From positions 372,001-436,000 of the forward strand of contig NZ_JACHVQ010000003.1 in assembly GCF_014190805.1 (NCBI RefSeq): a stretch of 64,000 nt of DNA, given 5' to 3'. Position numbers and translations under genes: made by a program. Below, piece after piece: positions 56,002 to 64,000 of the stretch. The first letter of the stretch is position 1; each line of letters begins with the position of its first letter. The notes under the pieces are model-generated. The model saw nothing but the letters and a program-made list of their open reading frames with translations. It had not been told where the DNA came from and ran no database searches. The DNA comes from Flexivirga oryzae (GTDB lineage Bacteria > Actinomycetota > Actinomycetes > Actinomycetales > Dermatophilaceae).

Positions 56002-57255
56002 ATGCCAGGACACAATGAGGTTGAGTCTCAGCACGAAGGCGACATGCTGCTTCCCGACGGAGCGCTCCTGCTCCATATCGGTCCGTCGAAGACCGGTTCG
56101 ACAGCTATCCAGATTGCTTTCGATCAAGTTCGCGATCAGCTGGGCCAGTACGGTGTCGCGTACTCGACGACTTTCCGTCGAGTCCTCAAGCCCGGTTGGG
56201 CTGTCATTGGCTGGGCGCCTCCGGGTCATCCGGTCCCAGATATTGGCTATTGGAGTCGATATTGCGAGCGAGTGGCGAATATGGGCGGGCTTAGGGTCTG
56301 TGCCAGTACCGAAGATTTCGGACAGGTGCAGAACGCGGATGTGGCACGGACGATAGTGCGGGGTCTGGGCGGCGATCGAGTGCACATTGTTTCCGCAGCA
56401 CGTGCCTATCACCGCCTCCTGCCGTCGTACTGGCAGGAAATGGTCCGGACGAACTTCGACACCCGTACATACGAGGAGTGGCTCCACGACGTTCTGGACG
56501 CGGCGCCCGCGGATGGCCACGGCTGGGCTTTTACTGGTTCCCACAACGTGACGCGCACGGTGCCGGCTTGGCTCAGCGCAGTTGCACCGGAACGATACAC
56601 ATTGGTCGTCTTGGGCGATGAGGACCGAACTTTGCTTCCCGACGTATTCGAGGAGATGCTGGGGTTGCCCTCAGGGATGTTGAGGGTTGGAACCGGCGCG
56701 AACTCGTCCTTGAGTTTCAACGCGGTCGAGGTCCTGCGTCGTCTCAACGAGATTCGTGGACAGAAGGACTGGCGACTCGACTACTACGAGCAATTGACTC
56801 GGCAAGGATACGTGCGGGGAGCTCTCGACGCTCCACGCTCAAGCCTCGATCGAGCCATTCCTGAGCTTCCGGAATGGTCCATTGAACCTTTGGCTCGTCT
56901 CAGCGCCGCGCGTGTCGAGGAAGTCAAAGACCTTGGTGTTCGAGTCGTCGGGAATGTCGATGATCTGCTGCTGCCGCCTGTTTCCGCAGCGGACCCAGAG
57001 GACCTCAGCCCCGAACAGATTTCTGTCGAGGCAGTCACATCTGCGCTTAGCAAGATGATGGATGTAGCGCTGACGAAGAAACTTGTATCCCGGACTGGGC
57101 CGACCGGTGGCCGTGGCAAAGCGCAGAGTCAGCCGAAGCCGCCCACACTGGCCGACTGGACAGGAGAAGAGCTAATCCGCGAGTTGGAGCGTCGCGTCAA
57201 ATCTCGCATAGGCCGCGAAGCCGGTCGATATAGCCGACGACTCCGTCGTCGCTGA
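56002..57255 (+). CDS. Sulfotransferase family protein
   Basis: A 417-residue protein with the PAPS loop LLHIGPSKTGSTAIQIAF near residue 24 and a Lys/Arg-rich C-terminus (SRIGREAGRYSRRLRRR). It resembles actinobacterial sulfotransferases placed near surface-glycan genes, and the previous gene is a glycosyltransferase. Codon use has more A/T in third positions than the chromosome around it. The first 66 codons are duplicated at 52.47-52.67 kb. No good ribosome site is seen; CAAGG lies close to the ATG. Confidence 0.82.
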   Translation: MPGHNEVESQHEGDMLLPDGALLLHIGPSKTGSTAIQIAFDQVRDQLGQYGVAYSTTFRRVLKPGWAVIGWAPPGHPVPDIGYWSRYCERVANMGGLRVCASTEDFGQVQNADVARTIVRGLGGDRVHIVSAARAYHRLLPSYWQEMVRTNFDTRTYEEWLHDVLDAAPADGHGWAFTGSHNVTRTVPAWLSAVAPERYTLVVLGDEDRTLLPDVFEEMLGLPSGMLRVGTGANSSLSFNAVEVLRRLNEIRGQKDWRLDYYEQLTRQGYVRGALDAPRSSLDRAIPELPEWSIEPLARLSAARVEEVKDLGVRVVGNVDDLLLPPVSAADPEDLSPEQISVEAVTSALSKMMDVALTKKLVSRTGPTGGRGKAQSQPKPPTLADWTGEELIRELERRVKSRIGREAGRYSRRLRRR

Positions 57256-57753
57256 CCTAGCAAATCACGGTGCAGAACCACGCCGACACCGATCGCTCCG
57301 TGTCGAGTTTGGCTGGAAGCCGTGCCACAGTCGAAGAAACACGCGGATCGCTCGGCCCGAACGGTCGAGGCGTTTGCGGATCTGGCTGGTCATCGTGACG
57401 CGGGCGCGCGGATGCGTTCGTCCCTAGAAGTCCTCGATCAAGCGCTCGGCGCCGTGTACCTGTACCGCGAGGGTGGCGGCAGGAACGGAGCCGCTTGATG
57501 AGAGACCTCACGTCTCGGTCTCATCCCGACCCGGGTTATGCCCGGCAGGGTGGGAGCATGAGATTGAGCCGGTGGATCCTCGGTGGCGTGCTGTGAACGC
57601 ATCGGCCTCCACCGGTACCGCGCCGGCGGCGGTACCTCGGCGTCCTCGACAACGGTGCCCTGCCGCGCCCAGAAGACCGGTGCGCTACGCGTCACCAAGC
57701 CACCGCCGGTGGCGGGCGATGATGACGACGACGATGATGACGACTGACCGAAC
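57256..57753. other. Gene-poor stretch; possible small ORFs, one ending in nine Asp
   Basis: No recognisable gene lies in these 498 bases. A 58-codon frame (57322-57498, GTG start) with a coding-like helix (ARTVEAFADLAGHRDAGARM) may be a remnant. Another open frame, from GTG at 57583, ends in nine Asp codons and a stop at 57745-57747, six bases before the sensor-kinase start. Both may be leftovers of an operon whose kinase has decayed. Confidence 0.35.
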
Positions 57754-58303
57754 GTGCGGTTGAGCGCTCGCCCGCATCGTCAGCTGGATGGTGCTCTGTT
57801 GGGTATCGCTCTGGGCGGCTCGGTCCTGGTCCCCGCACAGATCGTGTCGGTGCGCGCGGACACCCTCGCGACTCGCGCCCACGACCACGAGTCGGACAAT
57901 TTCCATGCGTTCGCGGCTTCCCCGACCGGGGAGGCGCGGACCATCGTCGACTCCCTGCTGACCCGGTACCTCGCCGTCAAGGTGCCCGATCGTGGCAAGA
58001 CGTTCTTCACGATGATCAACGGCAAACCCCACCGTCGCATCCCGGGCACCCCGGCGGGGCGGCTGGACACCGACCGCGCGTTCGTCGCCCATATCGCTGA
58101 TGCGAGGAAACCGATGTCGAGGTGGTGGAGCAGCAGCGCCAGATGGGTGAGGTATGGCGTCATCCCGGTCACCGTCGACGGTGACCGCGCACACGGCGCG
58201 CTCGTGATCACCGAACTCCGCGACGAGCAGGCCAAACCGCCCTTCTCCACGGTGCGCATCTTCGCCATCGTCGGCGCGGCCGCGCTCACCATCGCCGCAC
58301 TAG

Positions 58304-59343
58304 ATGAGTAATTCCTGGCTGTGGCTGGTGTTTTCGGTGTGGCGTGTGATGTTTCGGGTGGAGGGTGCCCAGACTCGGCGTTGCGTAAACCAACACCGAA
58401 CCTGGAGGTCCGCCGTGGACGCCGATCTGGACACCCTCGCAACCGCACTCTATGCGCGCGTTGACGATCTCTTCAAAGACGCGCCCGATCGGCTTCCGGC
58501 ACGGCCCCGCACAGGGTTCCCGGTGCACCTGACGGATGCCGAGCTGGTGACGTTGTCGGTGATGCAAGCACTGCTGGGTTTCACCAGTGAAGCACGCTGG
58601 CTGCGGTTCGCCACCACACACTTGCGGCACCTGTTCCCCTACCTGCCGTTACAGCCGGGGTACAACAAGCGGCTGCGCAAGCTGAGCGCCACCATCGGGT
58701 GGCTGATCCGCGTCCTGGGCCGCGACACCAGCATCTGGTCTGATGACGTATGGGTGGTTGACTCCACCCCGGTGGAATGTGGCCGGTCCCGGGAGACCGC
58801 CAAACGGTCCGACCTGGCCGGATTCGCCGAATACGGTTACTGTGCAAGCCATTCCAGGTTCTTCTGGGGTTTGCGGTTGCATCTGCTGGCCACCGTACAT
58901 GGCCTGCCGATCGGGTTCGCCTTGACCGGCGCCAAAGCCGACGAACGCCACGCTTTGCAGGGCATCCTGGCAGACCCTGCCCTGGCCGACCTGGCGGTCG
59001 GAAACACCGTGATCGGGGACAAGAACTACTTCGGCGCCGACTTCGAAGACCACTTGACCCGGGCCGGGATCGAACTGCTCAGGCCGGCCCGCAAGGGAGA
59101 ACCCGACCGCCCCGGCAGCCAATTCTTCAAACCGTTACGTCAAGTCATCGAGTCCATCTTCGACACCCTCAAAGGCCAACTCAACCTGGAAAACCACGGC
59201 GCACGCTCCACCAGCGGCGTCATCGTCCGCATCTGGCAACGCCTCCTGGCCATGACCGCAGCCATCTGGCACAACGACCGCATCGGCGCACCAGTCCTAC
59301 GCTCCCTAACCGCATACGACCACTGACCCCGGGAATTACTCAT
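58304..59343 (+). mobile_element. IS982-family insertion sequence in the kinase pseudogene
   Basis: It is 1040 bases long, with inverted ends beginning ATGAGTAATTCC. The target CTAG is duplicated on each side (58300-58303 and 59344-59347). Removing the element and one CTAG restores the kinase reading ...IAALVSWAV..., which confirms the exact borders. Confidence 0.9.
58415..59326 (+). CDS. IS982-family transposase
   Basis: A 303-residue DDE transposase starting at GTG after GGAGG. Acidic residues in VVDSTPVECGRS, VIGDKNYFG and VIESIFDTLK are the likely catalytic set. The gene is complete, so the element may be able to move. Confidence 0.9.
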   Translation: MDADLDTLATALYARVDDLFKDAPDRLPARPRTGFPVHLTDAELVTLSVMQALLGFTSEARWLRFATTHLRHLFPYLPLQPGYNKRLRKLSATIGWLIRVLGRDTSIWSDDVWVVDSTPVECGRSRETAKRSDLAGFAEYGYCASHSRFFWGLRLHLLATVHGLPIGFALTGAKADERHALQGILADPALADLAVGNTVIGDKNYFGADFEDHLTRAGIELLRPARKGEPDRPGSQFFKPLRQVIESIFDTLKGQLNLENHGARSTSGVIVRIWQRLLAMTAAIWHNDRIGAPVLRSLTAYDH

Positions 59344-60066
59344 CTAGTCAGTTGGGCGGTCGCCGGTCGCGTACTCGAGCCCGTGCGATGGATGCGGCAG
59401 ACCGCCGATGAGATCAGTGAGTCGGACCTGGACCGGCGCATCCCGGTGCGTGGCCACAATGACGAGGCCCGACTGGCCCGCACCTTCAACCACATGCTGG
59501 ACCGGCTGCAGGCGTCCTTCGTCGCCCACGGCGCTCCATCGACGACACGACGCACGAGCTGCGAACGCCGATCACGGTGGTCCGCGGACACCCGGAACTC
59601 ATGGGTGACGACCCGGCTGAGCAGCAGGAGACCAAGGCACTGGTGCTCGACGAACTGGACCGGATGCGGCGCATCGTCGACGATCTGGTGGATCTCGCGA
59701 GATCCGAACGCCCGGACTTTCTCGCCATCGGGGGTGGACCTCACCGACCTCACGGTTGACGTCCTCACGACTGTGCGCGTCATGGCCGATCATCAGTGGG
59801 TGGTCGACGCCTTCGCCGAAGGCGTTGTGCTCGCGGACGGGCAGCGTCTCACCAGGCGCTGATCCAGTTCGTGTCCGACGCTGCCCGGCACACCGACGAC
59901 GGTGACCGCATCGCGATCGGGTCGTCATACCGGAACGGCCAGGTGGCGCTGTGGGTAGACGACAGCGGCACCGGCGTCGACGCCTCGGACGCCGAGCACA
60001 TCTTCGAGCGTTTTCGTCGTGGGGCGCAGAACCGTCGTCTGGACGGTGCGAAACTCGGCCTATCCG

Positions 60067-60684
60067 TTCGAGGGGCGCCGGGTGATGAACTACGACTCGG
60101 TCTACTTCGACTCCGTCGACCTACAGCTCTTCCGGTCCCACCAGCAGGGCAGGCGCTGCCGTTTCAAGGTGCGTATCCGCACGTATGCCGACAGCGGTGC
60201 ACGCTTCGTCGAGGTCAAGACCAAGTCGGGCAGAGGCGAGACGGTCAAGCATCGAATGCCCTACCCCGACGGTCCGCGCACCGCATTGGACGAGAGCGCA
60301 GCCGATTTCGTGCAATCAGTGATTCGCGAACAGTACGCGACGACTGCGCCGCCGCTGCACGCGATGCTCGACTCGGTCTACCACAGGGCGACCTTGGTCG
60401 ACCCGGCCGCAGGCGAGCGTCTCACCTGCGACGTCGACCTACGGTGGTCCACGAGTGACGGCGACTTCGTGGTCGGGCCCGATCGGGTCCTGCTGGAGAG
60501 CAAGACGACGAATCGCGGCCGAGTGGACGGCATTCTCGCCGCGTGGGGCATCCGGCCGCTGAGTATGAGCAAGTACCCGATAGGCACCGCCCTGCTACGC
60601 CCCGAGTTGGCCGCGAACAGGTGGAATCGGTTGCTACGCCGAGAGTTCGGCTGGCAACGTGCCGTCCTCAGAGGAACGCGCTGA
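60067..60684 (+). pseudogene. VTC-domain (polyphosphate polymerase-like) protein, 5'-truncated
   Basis: About 205 residues with VTC motifs: NYDSVYFDSVD, CRFKVRIRTYADSG, FVEVKTKSG, and LLESKT. The first 60 or so residues, which normally carry the RxDRKY part of the active tunnel, are missing. The frame joins the end of the kinase remnant near 60066. Translation from ATG at 60085 is possible, but the protein would lack key basic residues. It overlaps the acyl-CoA dehydrogenase end by 17 bases. Confidence 0.75.
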
Positions 60685-61819
60685 TCCCCGTCTCCGCACG
60701 GCCGATGAGCAGTTTCTGGATCTGGCTGGTGCCCTCGTAGAGCGTCATGACGCGGGCGTCACGCAGGAACTTCTGCACCGGGAACTCGTCGATGAAGCCG
60801 TAGCCGCCGTGCACCTGAACCGCGAGATTGGCGGCGCGGACGGCGGCCTCGGAGGCGAAGTACTTCGCCTTGGACGCGGCGGTGCCGAACGGTTCGTCCC
60901 GCATCACGAGATCGCAGGCTCGCCATACGAGCATGCGGGCCGCGTCGGCGTCGACCGACATCTCCGCGATCATCTCCTGTACCAGCTGGAAACTCGCGAT
61001 CGGCTTGCCGAACTGGTGCCGTTGCTTCACGTACTCGACGCTCGCCTCCAGACATGCCTGGACGATGCCGACGCAGCCGGAAGCGACCGAGATGCGGCCC
61101 TTGTCCAGCGCGCTCATCGCGATCTTGAAACCCTTGCCCTCCTCGTCGAGCAGGCAGTCCGCGGGGACGCGCATCCCCTCGAAGGTCAGCTCCGCCGTCG
61201 CCTGGCCGCGCAGGCCGAGCTTGCCCTCGATCGGGCGCAGCGAGAACCCAGGCGTGCTGGTGTCGACCAGGAACGCGCTGATCCCGCGCGGGCCGGCTTC
61301 CCCGGTGCGGGCGAAGAGCAGGCACACGCGGGCCCACGTGCCGTTGGTGATGAAGATCTTCGAGCCGTTGACGACGTAGTCGTCACCGTCCCGCACCGCC
61401 GTCGTGCGCAGTGAACCGGCATCGGAGCCGGTGTCGGGCTCGGTGAGTGCGAAGCAGCCCAGGCCGGTGCCGGCACAGATGCCCGGCAGCCAGCGCTCCT
61501 TCTGCTCCTGCGTCCCGTGGCTGAGGATCGACTTGCCGACCAGGCCGAGCGACACCGAAACCAGCCCGCGCAGTGAGGAATCGACGCGACCGAGCTCCTC
61601 CAGCGCCAGTGCGTAACTGAGCATGTCGCCGCCGATCCCGCCGTACTCCTCAGGGATCGTGAGCCCGAAGAAGCCCATCTCGCCCATCCGCGGGATGAAC
61701 GCGGTGTCGATCGACTCGGCCCGGTCCCACTGCGCGCGGTGCGGGACGGCTTCGCGCTCCAGGAAGTCCCGAGCGAGGTCGACGAAGTCGCGCTGCTCCT
61801 CGGTGAGAGTCAGCTCCAT
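60668..61819 (-). CDS. Acyl-CoA dehydrogenase
   Basis: A 383-residue FAD enzyme: FALTEPDTGSDAGS, FITNGTWA, and the catalytic Glu region TLYEGTSQIQKLLIGR near the end. It oxidises an acyl-CoA to the 2-enoyl-CoA. Its start overlaps the 3-hydroxyacyl-CoA dehydrogenase gene by 10 bases, in a beta-oxidation operon. Confidence 0.95.
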   Translation of the reverse strand: MELTLTEEQRDFVDLARDFLEREAVPHRAQWDRAESIDTAFIPRMGEMGFFGLTIPEEYGGIGGDMLSYALALEELGRVDSSLRGLVSVSLGLVGKSILSHGTQEQKERWLPGICAGTGLGCFALTEPDTGSDAGSLRTTAVRDGDDYVVNGSKIFITNGTWARVCLLFARTGEAGPRGISAFLVDTSTPGFSLRPIEGKLGLRGQATAELTFEGMRVPADCLLDEEGKGFKIAMSALDKGRISVASGCVGIVQACLEASVEYVKQRHQFGKPIASFQLVQEMIAEMSVDADAARMLVWRACDLVMRDEPFGTAASKAKYFASEAAVRAANLAVQVHGGYGFIDEFPVQKFLRDARVMTLYEGTSQIQKLLIGRAETGISAFL

Positions 61820-62709
61820 GCGTCGTTCACCCCGACCCGGTTGCCGCTCTCGTCGTACACGTACCAGCCACGTCCGGCCTTGCGCCCCAGGTGGCCGGCC
61901 TCGACGCGCTTGGCGAGCGACTCCGCGGGCTTGTCGGCCGGGTCGCCGCTGTCCGCGAAGCGACCCATGGCCGCGTAGTAGCCGATGTCCAGACCGGTGA
62001 GGTCCTGCAGCTCGAACGGGCCCATCGGGTGCCCGAGCGCGCTCTTGCAGGCGATGTCCACCGCCTCCACCGACGCGTACCCGCCGTCGACGAGGAACAG
62101 GGCTTCCCGGCGGATCTCGGTCAGGATCCGGTTGGCCACGAAACCGTTGATCTCCTTCTCCAGCAGCACCGGCAGCTTGCCCAGGCTCTTGGTCAACTCG
62201 ACCGTCGCCTCGATCGTGGCGTCCGAGGTCTGCTCACCGCGGACCACCTCGACGCACTTCATGACCAGCGCCGGGTTGAAGAAGTGCATGTTGCAGACGC
62301 GGTCGGGGCGCCCGGTCGCGTCGGCGATGCGTGACGGGACGAAGCTGGAGGAGTTGGAGGTGAGTATGGCGTGCTCGGGGCACAGCTCGTCGAGGCGGGC
62401 GAACAGCTCGCGCTTGATGTCGAGCTTCTCGACCGCGGCCTCGATCACGAAGTCGACGTCCTTGGCCGCCTCGGCGAGGTCGGTGGTGAAGGTCATCCGG
62501 GCGAACGCGGCATCGCGCTCCTCCGCAGACAGGCGTCCCTTCTCGACATTGCGGTCGATCCGCGAATGCAGTTGTGCCTCAGCGCGGTCCAGGCTGTCGG
62601 TGCTGATGTCCTGCACACGCACCTCGTAGCCGGAGAGGGCACACACCATGCCGATCTGGGATCCCATGGCGCCCGAGCCGACGACCAGGATGCGGGAAAT
62701 GTCAGTCAT
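61810..62709 (-). CDS. 3-Hydroxyacyl-CoA dehydrogenase
   Basis: A 299-residue NAD enzyme: VVGSGAMGSQIGMVCALSG at the start, the catalytic His in NMHFFNPALVMKCVEV with Glu nearby, and GFVANRIL before the C-terminal domain. It oxidises 3-hydroxyacyl-CoA. It lies between the hydratase and the dehydrogenase genes. Confidence 0.95.
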   Translation of the reverse strand: MTDISRILVVGSGAMGSQIGMVCALSGYEVRVQDISTDSLDRAEAQLHSRIDRNVEKGRLSAEERDAAFARMTFTTDLAEAAKDVDFVIEAAVEKLDIKRELFARLDELCPEHAILTSNSSSFVPSRIADATGRPDRVCNMHFFNPALVMKCVEVVRGEQTSDATIEATVELTKSLGKLPVLLEKEINGFVANRILTEIRREALFLVDGGYASVEAVDIACKSALGHPMGPFELQDLTGLDIGYYAAMGRFADSGDPADKPAESLAKRVEAGHLGRKAGRGWYVYDESGNRVGVNDAWS

Positions 62710-62721
62710 GAGTCTCCTCGT

Positions 62722-63498
62722 TCAGTTGCCCACGAACTGTGGGGTGCGTTTCTCCAGCATCGCGCTGATGCCTTCCTGCTTGTCGGCCGACTCGTGCAGC
62801 AGCGCCTGGGCGAGCCGCTCGATGGTGAGCCCGGTGGCCAGGTCCGTGTCGGCCCCGGACTTCACCGCGATGCGGGCAAGTCGGGTTGCCAGGGGCCCCT
62901 TCGCGGCGATCGCCTGCGCCACCCGGGTGGCCTCGGCCAGCAGGTCGGCCTGCGGGACGACCCGCGAGACCAGTCCGATGGCGTGCGCCTCGGTGGCGGT
63001 GATGAAGCGGCCGGTGAGGATCAGGTCGAGCGCGTGTCCCTGTCCGACCAGTCGGCGCAGTCGCTGGGTCCCGCCGGCGCCCGGTATGACGGACAGGCCG
63101 GTCTCGGGGAAACCGAACTTCGCGGTGTCCGCCGCGATGCGCACGTCGCAGGCGAGCGCGAGCTCGCAACCGCCGCCGAGGGCGTAACCGTTGACGGCCG
63201 CGATCGTCGGCTTGTCGAACTGCTCGATGTCGTCGAAAAGACGCTGCAGCCGCCCGCGGAGCCCGTCGAGCTTCGTGTAGCCCTTCAGCTGGCCGACATC
63301 CGCACCCGCGACGAAGACCTTCTCCCCGGCGCCGGTGATGACGACGCACCGGATCGCGTCGTTCCCGGCCGCCTCGTCCAGTGCGGAGCGCAGACAGTCC
63401 TGCACTTCCAGGCTGAGGGCGTTGCGGGCCTCCGGGCGGTCGATCGTGACGATGCCGACCCCGTCCTCGGTGCGCAGGCTGACGAAGGTGGCGGGCAT
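62722..63498 (-). CDS. Enoyl-CoA hydratase
   Basis: A 258-residue crotonase: oxyanion-hole residues in VFVAGADVGQL and ALGGGCELALACD, and catalytic Glu in FPETGLSVIPGAGGTQRL. It adds water to 2-enoyl-CoA, the step between the other two enzymes of the operon. The LysR gene lies upstream on the same strand. Confidence 0.95.
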   Translation of the reverse strand: MPATFVSLRTEDGVGIVTIDRPEARNALSLEVQDCLRSALDEAAGNDAIRCVVITGAGEKVFVAGADVGQLKGYTKLDGLRGRLQRLFDDIEQFDKPTIAAVNGYALGGGCELALACDVRIAADTAKFGFPETGLSVIPGAGGTQRLRRLVGQGHALDLILTGRFITATEAHAIGLVSRVVPQADLLAEATRVAQAIAAKGPLATRLARIAVKSGADTDLATGLTIERLAQALLHESADKQEGISAMLEKRTPQFVGN

Positions 63499-63602
63499 AG
63501 GTCTCTCTCGCGTTCGGGGCAGGGGTGTCGTGTGGTCAGCCTAGAGCGGTCGCTGTGTCAGTTGAAGTATTGATTCTGTCTCGGATTGAGAGCAGCAGAG
63601 AA

Positions 63603-64000
63603 TTAGTTGCTCGCGATGCCAGGTAGCGCATCCGCTGCCACGTCGAGCACGCGACGCAATGCCTTGGACGGGTTGTCGGCCCGCCAGACCAGCACGGCCT
63701 GCAGGTCCGCCACCTGTCCGCGCACCGGGCGGTAGGCGACACCGGTGCGCTGTACGTGGCGGACGGAGGAGAGGGTGAGTGTGACGCCCACACCCGCGGC
63801 GACCAGGGCCAGGATGGTCGCCGAGTCGGGCGCCTCCTGCACGATGCGAGGGGTGAACCCGGCCTCGGCGCAGGCATGGATGGTCACGGCCCGCAGTGAT
63901 GATCCGCGGTAGGCCGGGAAGGTGACGAACGGTTCATCGGCCAGGGCGGCGAGGTCGATGGTCTTGCTCCTGGCCGCAGGGTGTTGGGTCGGCAGGGCAC
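63603..64000 (-). CDS. LysR-family transcriptional regulator, C-terminal part
   Basis: The window holds about 132 residues of a LysR substrate-binding domain (DEPFVTFPAYRGSSLRAV, ALVAAGVGVTLTLSS, VLVWRADNPSKALRRVL). The N-terminal helix-turn-helix is beyond the right edge. It is likely a regulator of the downstream fatty-acid oxidation genes; 104 bases separate it from the hydratase. Confidence 0.85.
   Translation of the reverse strand, partial: ALPTQHPAARSKTIDLAALADEPFVTFPAYRGSSLRAVTIHACAEAGFTPRIVQEAPDSATILALVAAGVGVTLTLSSVRHVQRTGVAYRPVRGQVADLQAVLVWRADNPSKALRRVLDVAADALPGIASN

Larger units (their letters stand above)
57754..60066 (+). pseudogene. Sensor histidine kinase, disrupted by IS982 and frameshifts
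   Basis: From GTG at 57754: first membrane span (LDGALLGIALGGSVLVPAQ), sensor loop, second span (VRIFAIVGAAALTIAAL), then the IS982 element. After it come the HAMP region (RVLEPVRWMRQTADEISE), the dimerisation motif THELRTPITVV with the His, and part of the ATPase domain (VDDSGTGVDASDAEHIFERFRRG). Frame changes occur near 58110-58150, 59535, 59725 and 59855. The end is cut at GLSV (about 60066-60069) and joined to a VTC gene remnant. It cannot make a working kinase. Confidence 0.85.

Noticed and set aside
1..64000. CRISPR arrays, rRNA, tRNA or a replication origin
   Set aside because: No regular spaced repeats, no rRNA-like conserved blocks, no tRNA cloverleaf and no DnaA-box cluster were noticed by eye; a tRNA scan would settle it.

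Overview
This window is high-GC actinobacterial DNA. Gene density, GTG starts, strong GGAGG-type ribosome sites and many 4-base ATGA/GTGA overlaps fit the Micrococcales; a Dermacoccaceae/Intrasporangiaceae-like host is an inference from codon style and gene content, not a proven assignment. No rRNA, tRNA or CRISPR array was seen.

Layout. 1-5.8 kb: two overlapping NarL-type sensor kinases (the left one cut by the window edge), a small secreted protein, a gamma-class carbonic anhydrase, and a YCII/DGPF protein plus ECF42-type sigma factor cassette with a matching promoter. 5.8-11.6 kb: a broken acyl-CoA synthetase, an amidase and a secreted alpha-amylase with a TGCAAG-rich control region. 11.6-18.7 kb: a polyamine-type ABC transporter (ATPase, lipoprotein, two permeases) flanked by two DadA/PuuB-like flavin oxidases. 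18.9-28 kb: two GH3 glycosidases, a sulfotransferase, threonine dehydratase, a DHPS-like/RibD-like pair, an unknown protein and a hydrolase. 28-33 kb: a TetR-controlled amidohydrolase/APC permease operon and a peptidoglycan-binding putative cysteine peptidase. 33-41 kb: a FadR - cytosolic Cache protein - APC permease - aldehyde dehydrogenase operon, divergent from an Fe-S protein / FAD oxidase / small-protein operon. 41-46 kb: cobT-cobS, cobU, a 2'-5' RNA ligase-like gene, AhpD, cysK and a RidA protein. 46-52.3 kb: an IclR-linked aromatic-type catabolic cluster (MFS transporter, CMD protein, VOC dioxygenase, FAH hydrolase, FAD hydroxylase).

52.4-60.7 kb is an accessory, decaying region. It holds a truncated and a complete copy of a sulfotransferase gene, degenerate second copies of parts of the 43.9-45.65 kb locus, an IS3-family element with a broken orfB, a capsular-type glycosyltransferase, an IS982-family element inserted in an already frameshifted sensor-kinase pseudogene, and a fused VTC-domain remnant. 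From 60.7 kb to the end comes a fatty-acid oxidation operon (acyl-CoA dehydrogenase, 3-hydroxyacyl-CoA dehydrogenase, enoyl-CoA hydratase) behind a LysR regulator cut by the right edge.

Most of the window reads as a generalist soil- or skin-type catabolic chromosome: import of polyamines, amines/amino acids and aromatics is coupled with flavin oxidases, dehydrogenases and beta-oxidation, each module under a local regulator. The most unusual module is the FadR/Cache/permease/ALDH operon facing an oxidase whose Fe-S partner carries a Gly/Cys-rich tail.
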